Source: Actinokineospora enzanensis DSM 44649 (GTDB taxonomy: Bacteria; Actinomycetota; Actinomycetes; Mycobacteriales; Pseudonocardiaceae). Taken from it: DNA of 64,000 bases. The notes beneath the pieces were generated by a model. It was not told where the DNA came from. It ran no database searches and was given only the letters and a program-made list of their open reading frames with translations. Positions 1 through 7,197 of this stretch are shown piece after piece (the stretch's first letter is position 1; the number at the start of each line of letters is the position of its first letter). The stretch spans positions 84,781-148,780 of the forward strand of contig NZ_KB894420.1 of the NCBI RefSeq assembly GCF_000374445.1, written 5' to 3'. The position numbers and the translations under genes are program-made.

Positions 1-326
1 GCTGCTACAACCGGATCCTCCGCACGGTCCTGCGCGCCCGGTTCTCCGACGCGCAGTGCGGGTTCAAGGCGATCCGGTCGGACGCGGCACGGGCGTTGCT
101 TCCGCTGGTCGAGGACACCGGCTGGTTCTTCGACACCGAGCTGCTGATCCTGGCCCAGCGCAGCGGGATGCGGATCTACGAGGTGCCGGTCGACTGGATC
201 GACGACCCGAACTCCTCGGTGGACATCGTGGCCACCGCGCTCGCCGACCTCCGGGGTGTCGCGCGCATGCGGCGTACCCGGGCCCGCCGGGTCACCGCCC
301 CCGTTCGCGTCCTGACCGCCGCCTGA
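1..326 (+). CDS. Glycosyltransferase family 2, C-terminal part (partial)
   Basis: Only the last ~107 codons are present; the reading frame is already open at base 3 and stops at 324-326. The visible part has QCGFKAI, a GWFFDTELLILA segment and a YEVPVDW segment. These are the conserved C-terminal hallmarks of dolichol-phosphate-mannose-synthase-like GT2 enzymes, which load a sugar onto polyprenyl phosphate at the inner membrane face. The polytopic GT39 protein starts 29 bases downstream, so the pair resembles the ykcC/ykcB arrangement in which the GT2 enzyme makes the lipid-linked donor. The N-terminal DXD catalytic half lies outside the window, so donor specificity cannot be judged. Confidence 0.85.
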   Translation, partial: CYNRILRTVLRARFSDAQCGFKAIRSDAARALLPLVEDTGWFFDTELLILAQRSGMRIYEVPVDWIDDPNSSVDIVATALADLRGVARMRRTRARRVTAPVRVLTAA

Positions 327-355
327 CTGCCGCCTGACCTCGAAAAGGGAACGCC

Positions 356-2479
356 ATGACCGCCCTGCTGTCCACCCCGCCCCGCCACCGCGTCGACGAG
401 CCCGCGCCGCTCAAGCCCCCCGCGCGGATCGTCCGCCTGCTGCGTGGCCCGCTCGACCAACCCGCGTTCGTTCGCCCGGCCGCAATCGGACTGCTCGTCG
501 CCACGGCGTTTCTGTACCTGTGGGACCTGACCGCGTCTGGCTACGGCAACAGCTTCTACGCAGCCGCCGTGCAGGCGGGCACCCAGAGTTGGAAGGCCTG
601 GCTGTTCGGGTCGCTCGACGCGGGCAACGCGATCACCGTGGATAAACCACCGGGTGCGCTCTGGGTGGCCACCGCGTTCGCGCGGCTGTTCGGGTTCTCC
701 AGTTTCACCGTGCTGGCGCCGCAGGCGTTGATGGGTGTGGCCTCGGTCGGGCTGCTCTACGCCACCGTCAAGCGCACCAACGGCCCGGTCGCGGGTCTGA
801 TCGCCGGTGCGACGCTGGCGGTGACGCCGGTCGCGGTGTTGATGTTCCGGTTCGACAACCCGGACGCGCTGCTCGTGCTGCTCATGGTCGCCGCCGCCTA
901 CTGCGTGGTGCGCGCCCTGGAGAAGGCAGGCGCGAAGTGGCTGATGTGGGCGGGTACCGCCATCGGGTTCGCCTTCCTGACCAAGATGATGCAGGCGTTC
1001 CTCGTCCTGCCCGCGTTCGCGCTGGTCTACCTGGTCGCCGCGCCCACGACGCTGCGCAAGCGTTTGCTGCACCTGGCGGGCGCGCTGGTCGCCGTGGTCG
1101 TCTCGGCCGGTTGGTACGTCGCGTTGGTCGAGTTGTGGCCTGCCGACGCCCGCCCGTACATCGGCGGTTCCACCACCAACAGCCTGCTCGAACTCGCCCT
1201 CGGCTACAACGGCCTCGGTCGCATCTTCGGCGGCGAGGGCGCGGGCGGCGGCGGTGGGGGTGGCATGTCGACCGGCTTCGGTGGCGCCACCGGCATCACC
1301 CGCATGTTCGGCACCGCGTTCGGCACCGAGATCTCCTGGTTGCTGCCCGCCGCGCTGATCGCCCTGGTCGCAGGCCTGTGGTTCACCCGCCGCGCCCCGC
1401 GCACCGATCAGACCCGGGCCGCGCTGCTGCTGTGGGGTGGCTGGCTGGTGGTGACCGCCCTGGTGTTCAGCTACATGGACGGCATCATCCACCCGTACTA
1501 CACGGTCGCCCTGGCCCCGGCGCTCGGCGCCCTGGTCGGTATCGGCACCCGGGAACTGTGGCGCGGCCGGACCGCTTTCGGCCCGCGCGCCGCGCTGGCC
1601 GCCATGGTCGCCGTGACCGCCGTGTGGGACTTCATCCTGCTCGACCGCGACACCTCTTTCCTGCCGTGGCTTCGGTATGTGATCGCCGGTCTCGGTCTGC
1701 TCGCCGCCGTGGTGCTGCTGGTCGGTCTGCCCCGTGCCCGCCAGGCGATCGCCGTCGTCCTCACCGCCGCCGTTCTCAGCCTCGGCCTGGGCGGCGCGGC
1801 CTGGGCGGTCAGCACCGCCGGGCAGGCGCACACCGGGTCCATCCCCACCTCGGGTCCGGCGAGCAGTGCCCAGGGCGGCGGCCCCGGCGGCATGATGGGC
1901 GGCACCCCGTCCGGCTCGGCAGGCTCTGCCGGGTCCGGTTCGGACTCGACCGGCTCGACGCCGTTCGGCTCGGCTCCCTCCGGTTCGGGCACAGCCGGTT
2001 CGGATGGAGTGGGCTCGGACGTCAACGGCACTGCCCCGTCCGGCTCGGGCTCGTCCGGTTCGGGGGCAGATGGTTCTGGGTCGGGTGGTGCCGGGTCGAC
2101 CGACTCCGGGCGCACGGGTGACCGGGGCATGGGGCGCGGTGGTGAGGTGAGCAGCGAGGTGACCGCGTTGCTCTCGGCGACCACCGGCAAGTGGGCCGCG
2201 GCGGTGTCCGGATCGCAGACCGCCGCGTCGTTGGAGTTGGCCACCGGCAAGGCCGTCATCGCGATCGGCGGGTGGAGCGGTACCGACGACGCGCCGACCC
2301 TCGCCCAGTTCCAGGCGGCGGTCGCCGCGGGGGACATCGGCTACTACATCAGCGGTGGCCAGGGTGGCGGTGGGATGAGTGGTGGCACCTCGGCCGCCGC
2401 CGAGATCGCCGCCTGGGTCCAGGCCGACTTCACGGCCACCACGGTCGGCGGGTCCCAGGTCTACGACCTGACCAAGTAG
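356..2479 (+). CDS. GT39 (PMT/ArnT-like) membrane glycosyltransferase with Gly-Ser linker
   Basis: A 707-residue polytopic membrane protein. Residues ~40-490 hold about a dozen hydrophobic helices. An early loop carries DAGNAITVDKPPG and a later one FRFDNPDALL, both typical of PMT_2/ArnT-like enzymes that move a sugar from a polyprenyl-phosphate donor on the outer membrane face. A low-complexity Gly/Ser/Asp/Thr stretch (~495-600) links to a ~100-residue C-terminal domain (ALLSATTGKWAAAVSG, then GWSGTDDAP) typical of the YkcA/B-like mannosyltransferase C-terminus. A further Gly run lies in an external loop near residues 290-310. The start ATG is preceded by AAAAGGGA. It probably works with the upstream GT2. 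The acceptor is unknown. Confidence 0.88.
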   Translation: MTALLSTPPRHRVDEPAPLKPPARIVRLLRGPLDQPAFVRPAAIGLLVATAFLYLWDLTASGYGNSFYAAAVQAGTQSWKAWLFGSLDAGNAITVDKPPGALWVATAFARLFGFSSFTVLAPQALMGVASVGLLYATVKRTNGPVAGLIAGATLAVTPVAVLMFRFDNPDALLVLLMVAAAYCVVRALEKAGAKWLMWAGTAIGFAFLTKMMQAFLVLPAFALVYLVAAPTTLRKRLLHLAGALVAVVVSAGWYVALVELWPADARPYIGGSTTNSLLELALGYNGLGRIFGGEGAGGGGGGGMSTGFGGATGITRMFGTAFGTEISWLLPAALIALVAGLWFTRRAPRTDQTRAALLLWGGWLVVTALVFSYMDGIIHPYYTVALAPALGALVGIGTRELWRGRTAFGPRAALAAMVAVTAVWDFILLDRDTSFLPWLRYVIAGLGLLAAVVLLVGLPRARQAIAVVLTAAVLSLGLGGAAWAVSTAGQAHTGSIPTSGPASSAQGGGPGGMMGGTPSGSAGSAGSGSDSTGSTPFGSAPSGSGTAGSDGVGSDVNGTAPSGSGSSGSGADGSGSGGAGSTDSGRTGDRGMGRGGEVSSEVTALLSATTGKWAAAVSGSQTAASLELATGKAVIAIGGWSGTDDAPTLAQFQAAVAAGDIGYYISGGQGGGGMSGGTSAAAEIAAWVQADFTATTVGGSQVYDLTK

Positions 2480-2490
2480 CCCCGCACAGT

Positions 2491-2518
2491 GCCCGGCGGC
2501 TCCGGTGAGCCGTCGGGC
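2491..2518. terminator. Hairpin between convergent genes
   Basis: Twelve-base arms 2491-2502 and 2507-2518 with a CGGT loop; one position is a G-U wobble. It lies 12 bases after the GT39 stop and 32 bases before the end of the convergent gene, so it can serve both directions. No strong U-tract is present, which is common in very GC-rich actinomycetes. Confidence 0.65.
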
Positions 2519-2549
2519 CTGCCCCGTCCCGATTGTCTGCTGTGGACTG

Positions 2550-3560
2550 TCAGGCTTCCGGTTCCTGCCACTGCAGGCCGTAGCTCAAGCCCTGCTGCAG
2601 GTCGTGGAACTCCAGCGCGATATCGCCCACCCGGTCGATGTTCAGCAGGTCCGCGCCCGGCTCGAAATCCTCGTAGGCCTTGGCGGGCAGCCCGTTGATC
2701 CGCCACACCCGCGGGGGCGGGTTGGTCGGGTCGAAGCGCACCCGCACCGAGAACTCCTCGCACCGGCGCAGCGGGGTGAACACGTAGTAGGGGCGCATCC
2801 ACGAGCGCGGATAGGAGGTGAACTTGATGCTGTAGTCGTGCCGCTGCCCCAGGCTCAGCGGGCTGGGCAGGCGGACCACGAAGCGGGTGTGGCTGGAGGA
2901 GACGCGCTGCTCCTCGACGATCTCGCCGCCGTAGGCGATCTCCGCGCGGATCACCGAGTCGTCCGGGGCGCCCCGGTCGCGCGGCGCGCTCAGCGACAGG
3001 ATCAGCTCGTCCAGCTCGTCCACCGCCGCCACGATCTGGCGCTGTTCGGTGAGCGTGGGGGTGTCCAGGTCCAGCCGGAGAGCCGCGCGCAGCGACTCGA
3101 CGTACCAGCCGTCGGGGGAGTAGGAGCCTGCTTTGCGGTCGCGCATGCCCACGTCGTAGAGCAGCTCGGCGAGCAGCTGGAACGCGCTGTCGACCCGCCT
3201 GCGCGCGGTGCGCGGGTCGCGGTCGAACCGGTTGGCCAGCCAGTCGATGCGCTGGTCGAGGAAGCCGCCGTCGGCCTCCTTGTGCAGGCCGAGCGCCACC
3301 GAGGCGGCCAGGTCCAGGTCGGAGGGCAGCCGGGCGCTGAGGTGGGTCAGCTGGAGCACCAGCTTGCGCCGCACCAGCGCCGGGTCGTCGATACCGGTGA
3401 TCCCGCAGGCCATCCGCAGCGCCCGGCCGACCCGGTTGTGCAGGTCGTCGGAGCGCACCCCGCGACCGCGCCGGATCTCCTTCAGCTCGCTGACCACCTC
3501 GGCGATCTGCACACCCACCACCTGCTCGCCCACCGCTTTCCGCACTCGCCCGGCCCGCAC
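2550..3560 (-). CDS. Conserved hypothetical protein, ~336 aa
   Basis: A soluble protein with no signal peptide or membrane helix. The N-terminal ~150 residues are helical and charged (VSELKEIRRGRGV, RRKLVLQLTHLSARLP, WLANRFDRDPRTARRRVDSA) and look like a regulatory or scaffold domain. The C-terminal half is beta-rich (HTRFVVRLPSPLSLGQRHDY, YYVFTPLRRCEEFSVRVRFD). An open GTG start exists at 3572, but the GTG at 3558-3560 is preceded five bases upstream by a perfect GGAGG, so I chose it. The architecture resembles unannotated actinomycete proteins. I cannot assign a function. It runs convergently to the glycosyltransferase and shares the hairpin between them. Confidence 0.75.
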   Translation of the reverse strand: MRAGRVRKAVGEQVVGVQIAEVVSELKEIRRGRGVRSDDLHNRVGRALRMACGITGIDDPALVRRKLVLQLTHLSARLPSDLDLAASVALGLHKEADGGFLDQRIDWLANRFDRDPRTARRRVDSAFQLLAELLYDVGMRDRKAGSYSPDGWYVESLRAALRLDLDTPTLTEQRQIVAAVDELDELILSLSAPRDRGAPDDSVIRAEIAYGGEIVEEQRVSSSHTRFVVRLPSPLSLGQRHDYSIKFTSYPRSWMRPYYVFTPLRRCEEFSVRVRFDPTNPPPRVWRINGLPAKAYEDFEPGADLLNIDRVGDIALEFHDLQQGLSYGLQWQEPEA

Positions 3561-3792
3561 CTTTTCCTCCACCCAGGATCGCAGAACTCGGCCGGGTGTA
3601 ACCAGTGCCAGTCACGGCGGGCACCCGGACCTGTTGACAAATCAAGGACAACGCTGGGGCGGCGGGCGGAAACAAAGGCGGTGGTCCACGCTCCCCGCGC
3701 GAACCACCGCCTTCCCCCCGCCCCCGATCCATTACCCGGCCCCGACCGGGCGACCGACGGGCGGGACACCGCGTGGTGCCCCGCCGGGTCGT

Positions 3793-3849
3793 TCACTGCA
3801 GCGTGACCAGGGTGCCCAGCACCCACACCGGCATCGAGTGGCTCTCCAT
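3793..3849 (-). CDS. Candidate micropeptide C (18 aa)
   Basis: A short ORF: MESHSMPVWVLGTLVTLQ followed by TGA. It is preceded by a strong ribosome site, GAGGAGGTG, about six bases before the ATG, far better than chance for so small an ORF. The peptide has a hydrophobic C-terminal half (VWVLGTLVTL). It is the last of three tiny ORFs on this strand around the Crp/Fnr gene, 94 bases after micropeptide B. It could be a leader peptide, a membrane micropeptide or a RiPP-like precursor. The sequence alone does not decide. Confidence 0.45.
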   Translation of the reverse strand: MESHSMPVWVLGTLVTLQ

Positions 3850-3943
3850 GGCTTCCACCTCCTCACCGTGCCGCGGGCAGCCTCCAGCCCGCGTCGAACT
3901 CGGTTGTTACCGCGAGAAAGTCGCTAGAAAGAAGATTCCCGGC

Positions 3944-4042
3944 CTAGAACCCGGACACGAGCAGCATCCCGGAGCCGACACCCGCCAGGAAGGACCAGAA
4001 TCCCATTCGGGCCACCGATCCCATCGTCATGAGCATTCGCAT
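3944..4042 (-). CDS. Candidate micropeptide B (32 aa, Met-rich, hydrophobic)
   Basis: A 32-codon ORF with GGGGAGGT eight bases before the ATG. It starts MRMLMTMGSVARMGFWSF and continues as a Gly-rich hydrophobic helix to the end (LAGVGSGMLLVSGF), with six methionines. The profile is that of a single-pass small membrane protein or bacteriocin-like peptide. It lies downstream of the Crp/Fnr gene but beyond a hairpin (4090-4111), so it is either expressed by readthrough or from its own promoter in the ~45 bases before its ribosome site. No match to a named family is recognised. Confidence 0.5.
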   Translation of the reverse strand: MRMLMTMGSVARMGFWSFLAGVGSGMLLVSGF

Positions 4043-4089
4043 AGTGCTTACCTCCCCGTTTCCCCGCACCGTCCCGCAGTGACAACAAT

Positions 4090-4111
4090 GCCCCGGTCGG
4101 GAGACCGGGGC
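4090..4111 (-). terminator. Hairpin after the Crp/Fnr gene
   Basis: A perfect 9-bp stem (4090-4098 with 4103-4111) and a 4-base loop. It starts 17 bases after the regulator's stop codon. On the minus strand the 3' arm is followed by ATTGTTGTC, a T-rich tail for this genome, so it should act as an intrinsic terminator or attenuator between the regulator and micropeptide B. Confidence 0.7.
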
Positions 4112-4128
4112 GATGACACGGGGCAGGG

Positions 4129-4830
4129 TCAGTGCATGCCATTTGGCATATCGCCGACGAAGGCACGCAGCACGTCGGGGCGGGCGATCACGGTCTGCCT
4201 GCGGGTGGTGACCACGATGCCGCGGTCGCGCAGCACCGCGAAGGCACGGGCCACGGCGCGCAGCGAGGCGCCGACCCGGTTGGCGGTGTCCTGCTGGGTG
4301 AACGGCACGCGCAGCGCCACGCCGGTGTCGGTGGGCACCCCGTGCGTCTGGGACAGCCACAGCAGGAACGCGGCGACCCGGCGGGTGACGTCCATGGTGG
4401 CCGAGTCGGCGCGGGCGGTCTCCGCCTCCATCAGCCTGCCCGCCAGCTGCTTGATCATTGCCAGCGCCACCGCGGGCCGGTCCAGCAGCAGCGCGCTGAA
4501 CTCGGTCGCGCGCAGCACCACGGCCCGGACCTCCTCCAGGCTCTCCACGCTGGCGGTGCGCATCCAGCCGTGCAGCGCGGCCAGGTCGCCCAGCACGTCG
4601 CCGGGGCCGCGGAAGGCCAGCAGCACGGTCTGCCCGTCCGGGCGGTGCGAGAGCACCCGGGTCCAGCCGCGCAGCAGGACCAGCACGTGGTCGGTGGGGT
4701 CGCCCTGCCGCAGCAGCACCTCGCCCGCGGCGTACGTGCGTGGCAACCCCAGGCCGACCACGTGCTCGCGGTCTTCCTCGGCCAGGTATGCCATCAGGGA
4801 CTCGGCAACCAGTTCACTCGGAAGGCGCAT
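4129..4830 (-). CDS. Crp/Fnr-family transcriptional regulator
   Basis: A 233-residue protein of the usual Crp size. Residues ~20-130 form a cyclic-nucleotide-binding beta-barrel (AAGEVLLRQGDPTDHVLVLL, then FRGPGDVLGDLAALHG). A dimer helix follows, and then a C-terminal winged helix (VPFTQQDTANRVGASLRAVA as recognition helix, RGIVVTTRRQTV as wing). No cysteine cluster is seen near the N-terminus, so an Fnr-type iron-sulfur sensor is unlikely. It starts ten bases after the stop of micropeptide A, with GAAGGGTGG as ribosome site overlapping that stop, so the two are co-transcribed. Ligand and targets are unknown; the flanking micropeptides are the obvious candidates for control. Confidence 0.88.
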   Translation of the reverse strand: MRLPSELVAESLMAYLAEEDREHVVGLGLPRTYAAGEVLLRQGDPTDHVLVLLRGWTRVLSHRPDGQTVLLAFRGPGDVLGDLAALHGWMRTASVESLEEVRAVVLRATEFSALLLDRPAVALAMIKQLAGRLMEAETARADSATMDVTRRVAAFLLWLSQTHGVPTDTGVALRVPFTQQDTANRVGASLRAVARAFAVLRDRGIVVTTRRQTVIARPDVLRAFVGDMPNGMH

Positions 4831-4840
4831 GGACCACCCT

Positions 4841-4936
4841 TCACCGCCGGCGCACCGCGATGATCATCGCGCCGCCGGCCACGTTGGCGCCACCGGGACC
4901 GTCCGGTCCCGGTGGCCTGCGTAGCTCGGTTTCCAT
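4841..4936 (-). CDS. Candidate micropeptide A (31 aa, translationally coupled to Crp/Fnr)
   Basis: A 31-codon ORF beginning METELRRPPGPDGPGG and ending with a short hydrophobic patch (GGAMIIAV) and RRR. A GAGAGGAG ribosome site lies about six bases before the ATG. Its stop is ten bases before the regulator start, which suggests an operon. The Pro/Gly-rich head and basic end could be a leader peptide, a small regulator partner or a modified-peptide precursor. No homologue is recognised. Confidence 0.5.
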   Translation of the reverse strand: METELRRPPGPDGPGGANVAGGAMIIAVRRR

Positions 4937-4980
4937 CACGGACTCCTCTCGTCGCCGACGTGGTCCTCGGTCGACGGTAA

Positions 4981-5010
4981 TGCGCGCGGCCCCGCGGCCG
5001 GGTGCGCGCA
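4981..5010 (-). terminator. GC-rich hairpin after the methyltransferase gene
   Basis: Outer 7-bp arms (4981-4987, 5004-5010) and an inner GGCC/GGCC stem separated by a small bulge. It lies 39 bases beyond the methyltransferase stop on the minus strand, and so separates that gene from the micropeptide/Crp transcript. Confidence 0.5.
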
Positions 5011-5049
5011 GGGCGATTGACCAGGTTCTGTCCACGGGGGAAGACCTGG

Positions 5050-5691
5050 TCACGGCCCTGTTCGGGCCAGTACGCGGGCCTGTGGCACGCGCGCGTCTGG
5101 GTCGCGCAGCACCCGGGTGTCCACGGTGAGCCCGGCATCGGCCAACCACCCGCACACCCGGTCGACCGGCTGTCGGTACACGTCCAGCGCGATGCCGGTG
5201 TGACCGTAGCCCTCGGTCTTGTGGCTGCGCAGGTCGCCGACGTGGAAGGCCAGCAGCAGCCATCCGCCGGGGCGCAGGACGCGGGCGAACTCGGCGAACG
5301 CCGCGGGCATGTGCTCGGCGGGCAGGTGGACGGTCGAGTACCAGGCGAGCACCCCGGCCAGGGACGCGTCCGGCTGGTCCAGGGCGAGCATCGAGCCCTG
5401 GCGGAACCGCAGTCCAGGGTGGCCCCGGCGGGCGATGGCGAGCATCTCCGCCGACAGGTCGACGCCCGAGACGTCCAGGCCCGCGGCGGCGAGGTGGCCG
5501 ATGAGCCGTCCGGTGCCGCAGCCCGCGTCCAGCACCGGGCCGCCGCCGTCTGCCAGGACGAGGTCCGCGAACGCGGTGAGCAGTGCCCGGTCCTGGAGGT
5601 CGGTGGCGATGGCGGGCACGGTCGCGGCATAGCCGGGCGCCACGGTGTCGTAGGCCGCGCGGGTGGCGGTGAGGAAGGAGGGCTCGGTCAT
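5050..5691 (-). CDS. Class I SAM-dependent methyltransferase
   Basis: A 213-residue soluble protein with the Rossmann-fold methyltransferase motifs: motif I VLDAGCGTGRLIGHL (~residue 52), acidic motif II VSGVDLSAEMLAIAR, and the motif near ARVLRPGGWLLLAFHVGD. The fold matches Methyltransf_11/25-type enzymes. The substrate is not indicated: neither tRNA- nor ubiquinone-specific motifs are seen. It lies just upstream of the micropeptide/Crp cluster on the same strand but is separated from it by a hairpin, so joint action is only a possibility. Confidence 0.85.
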   Translation of the reverse strand: MTEPSFLTATRAAYDTVAPGYAATVPAIATDLQDRALLTAFADLVLADGGGPVLDAGCGTGRLIGHLAAAGLDVSGVDLSAEMLAIARRGHPGLRFRQGSMLALDQPDASLAGVLAWYSTVHLPAEHMPAAFAEFARVLRPGGWLLLAFHVGDLRSHKTEGYGHTGIALDVYRQPVDRVCGWLADAGLTVDTRVLRDPDARVPQARVLARTGP

Positions 5692-5719
5692 GCCCGGGGA
5701 CCGTAACCGCGGGGACCGT

Positions 5720-5774
5720 CACCGGTCGGCGGACAGCGCCATCGCGAGAGCCGAGACGATGCCACCGACCGGTG
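5720..5774 (-). terminator. Long-loop inverted repeat after the first glycosyltransferase
   Basis: Perfect 10-bp arms at 5720-5729 and 5765-5774 separated by 35 bases, directly downstream of the GT1 stop at 5784 on the minus strand. It may be a weak terminator. The loop is longer than usual, so confidence is limited. Confidence 0.35.
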
Positions 5775-5783
5775 CGGGGAGGT

Positions 5784-6944
5784 TCAGGCGTATTCGGGCA
5801 GCCGCTCGGCCACCTCGGCGGGCGTGGGCATGGCCGCGATCTCGTCGGCCAGGGAGCGCGCGAGCTTCGTCGCGGACTCGTCGGCCAGCAGGCCGTCGGC
5901 GGCCGCGGTGACGGCCTCGGCGGTCAGGCCGGGGCCGACCAGCTGCCTGCCGCTGCCGTGGGCGCTGATCGCGTCGGCGTTCACGAACTGGTCGGCGCCC
6001 TGTGGCAGCACCAGCTGCGGCACTCCCACCGCCGCGGTTCCCAGGGTGGTGCCCGCGCCGCCGTGGTGCACGACCAGGTCGGTGTGCGGGAGCAGGTCGG
6101 CCTGCGGGACCCAGGGCAGCACGGTGACGTTCGCGGGCACGTCACCCAGCGAGTCGACGGGCACCGTGGGGCCTGCCGCGACCAGGACCCGGTGGCCGGT
6201 GGCGGCCAGTCCGTCGATCGCCGCGCGCAGCACGCTCGCGCTGCCGAACGCGGTGCCCAGGGTCAGGTAGATCAGCTTCTCGCGGTGCTCGGTCACCCAG
6301 TCGGGCAGCTCGCCCGGCTCGGCGAAAGCCGTGGGGCGCAACGGGATCCGGCTGACGTACCCCGCCGCGTGCTCGGGGTCCTGGAGTGAGAGCGGGTAGA
6401 TGTCCAGGTAGGGGGTGCCGCCGGGGAAGCCGGGCGTGCCGCCGTACTCGACGCCGACCTCCTCGGCCAGCGCGCTCAGCCAGTCCTGCGGCCGGAACGT
6501 CGTGTTCGACATGGTGCCGCGGCCGATCCCGTGGCACACCGCGGGCACGCCCTCGGCGGCCGCCGCGATCGCCGCGCCGGGCGCGCCCGCCTCGTAGATG
6601 ACCAGGTCGGGGCGGCGTTCGGCGAGCACCGGCCGGAGCGTGGCCACGGTGGAGCGGGGCAGCACGTCGCCGAACACCCGGGTGGCGATGCGGTTCTGCG
6701 CGTCCTGGTCGAGCCGGACGTGCTCACCGGGCATGATCCGGTGCTCGCGCATGGCGTCGCCGAACGCGGCCTGCATGTCGGCACCTGCGTGCACGACGTC
6801 CAGGCCGAGCGCCACCAGCGGCGGGTGGAAGTTGCCCCAGGTGCTGTAGATGATCTCGTGCCCCTGGTCGCGCGCGGCGAGCGCGAGTGGGAGCAGCGGG
6901 TAGGTGTGCCCGTGTGAGGGCAGGCTGTTGAAGAGGATCTTCAC
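5784..6944 (-). CDS. GT1 (MGT/UGT-like) glycosyltransferase, copy 1
   Basis: A 386-residue GT-B enzyme of the MGT/EryCIII-like type that glycosylates small lipophilic molecules from NDP-sugars. The N-terminal domain starts VKILFNSLPSHGHTYPLLPL; the C-terminal nucleotide-sugar site has VLPWVPQADLLPHTDLVVHH, HHGGAGTTLGTAAVG and the acidic-Gln end PQGADQFVNAD. An ATG-initiated frame extends upstream to 7016, but the GTG at 6944 lines up exactly with the paralogue's start, so I use it. It is highly similar to the gene at 7198-8361 along its whole length (tandem duplication). The acceptor is unknown; the neighbouring isoprenoid gene idi makes a terpenoid acceptor possible but unproven. Confidence 0.87.
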   Translation of the reverse strand: MKILFNSLPSHGHTYPLLPLALAARDQGHEIIYSTWGNFHPPLVALGLDVVHAGADMQAAFGDAMREHRIMPGEHVRLDQDAQNRIATRVFGDVLPRSTVATLRPVLAERRPDLVIYEAGAPGAAIAAAAEGVPAVCHGIGRGTMSNTTFRPQDWLSALAEEVGVEYGGTPGFPGGTPYLDIYPLSLQDPEHAAGYVSRIPLRPTAFAEPGELPDWVTEHREKLIYLTLGTAFGSASVLRAAIDGLAATGHRVLVAAGPTVPVDSLGDVPANVTVLPWVPQADLLPHTDLVVHHGGAGTTLGTAAVGVPQLVLPQGADQFVNADAISAHGSGRQLVGPGLTAEAVTAAADGLLADESATKLARSLADEIAAMPTPAEVAERLPEYA

Positions 6945-7050
6945 AGCACCACGGTAGGGAAGTTCCGGAATGAACGCTCCCGCGATAATCCGGACATATC
7001 CCGGAATCCGGCACACGGTGCCCGTTTCGGTGCGTCGCCCTGGTCACCCG

Positions 7051-7086
7051 TCGCCGGTCGGTGGGACGGCCCCCACCGACCGGCGA
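7051..7086 (-). terminator. Strong 15-bp hairpin between the two glycosyltransferase genes
   Basis: Perfect 15-bp arms (7051-7065 and 7072-7086) around a 6-base loop. It lies about 110 bases past the stop of the upstream GT1 gene on the minus strand, beyond a 17-bp repeat array. It should end that transcript, so copy 1 has its own promoter. Confidence 0.75.
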
Positions 7087-7123
7087 GTGCCCGGATCGGA
7101 CGGGTGTCCGGACAAGAAGAGTG

Positions 7124-7191
7124 TCCAGAGCAGCGGAGTGTTCAGAGCAGCGGAGTGTTCAGAGCAGCGGAGTGTTCAGAGCAGCGGAGTG
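7124..7191. repeat. Four tandem copies of a 17-bp repeat
   Basis: Four head-to-tail 17-bp units (TTCAGAGCAGCGGAGTG) at 7124-7140, 7141-7157, 7158-7174 and 7175-7191; the first has one change and the other three are identical. The array begins seven bases after the stop codon of the second glycosyltransferase (minus strand), between it and the hairpin at 7051-7086, so it would form the 3' untranslated region of that gene. The unit is not palindromic. Its role is unknown. Confidence 0.95.
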
Positions 7192-7197
7192 TACGGA

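Noticed and set aside
176..1831. A 551-codon minus-strand frame opposite the GT39 gene
   Set aside because: Low-complexity Gln/Arg/Gly shadow. The plus strand carries a polytopic enzyme with known motifs.
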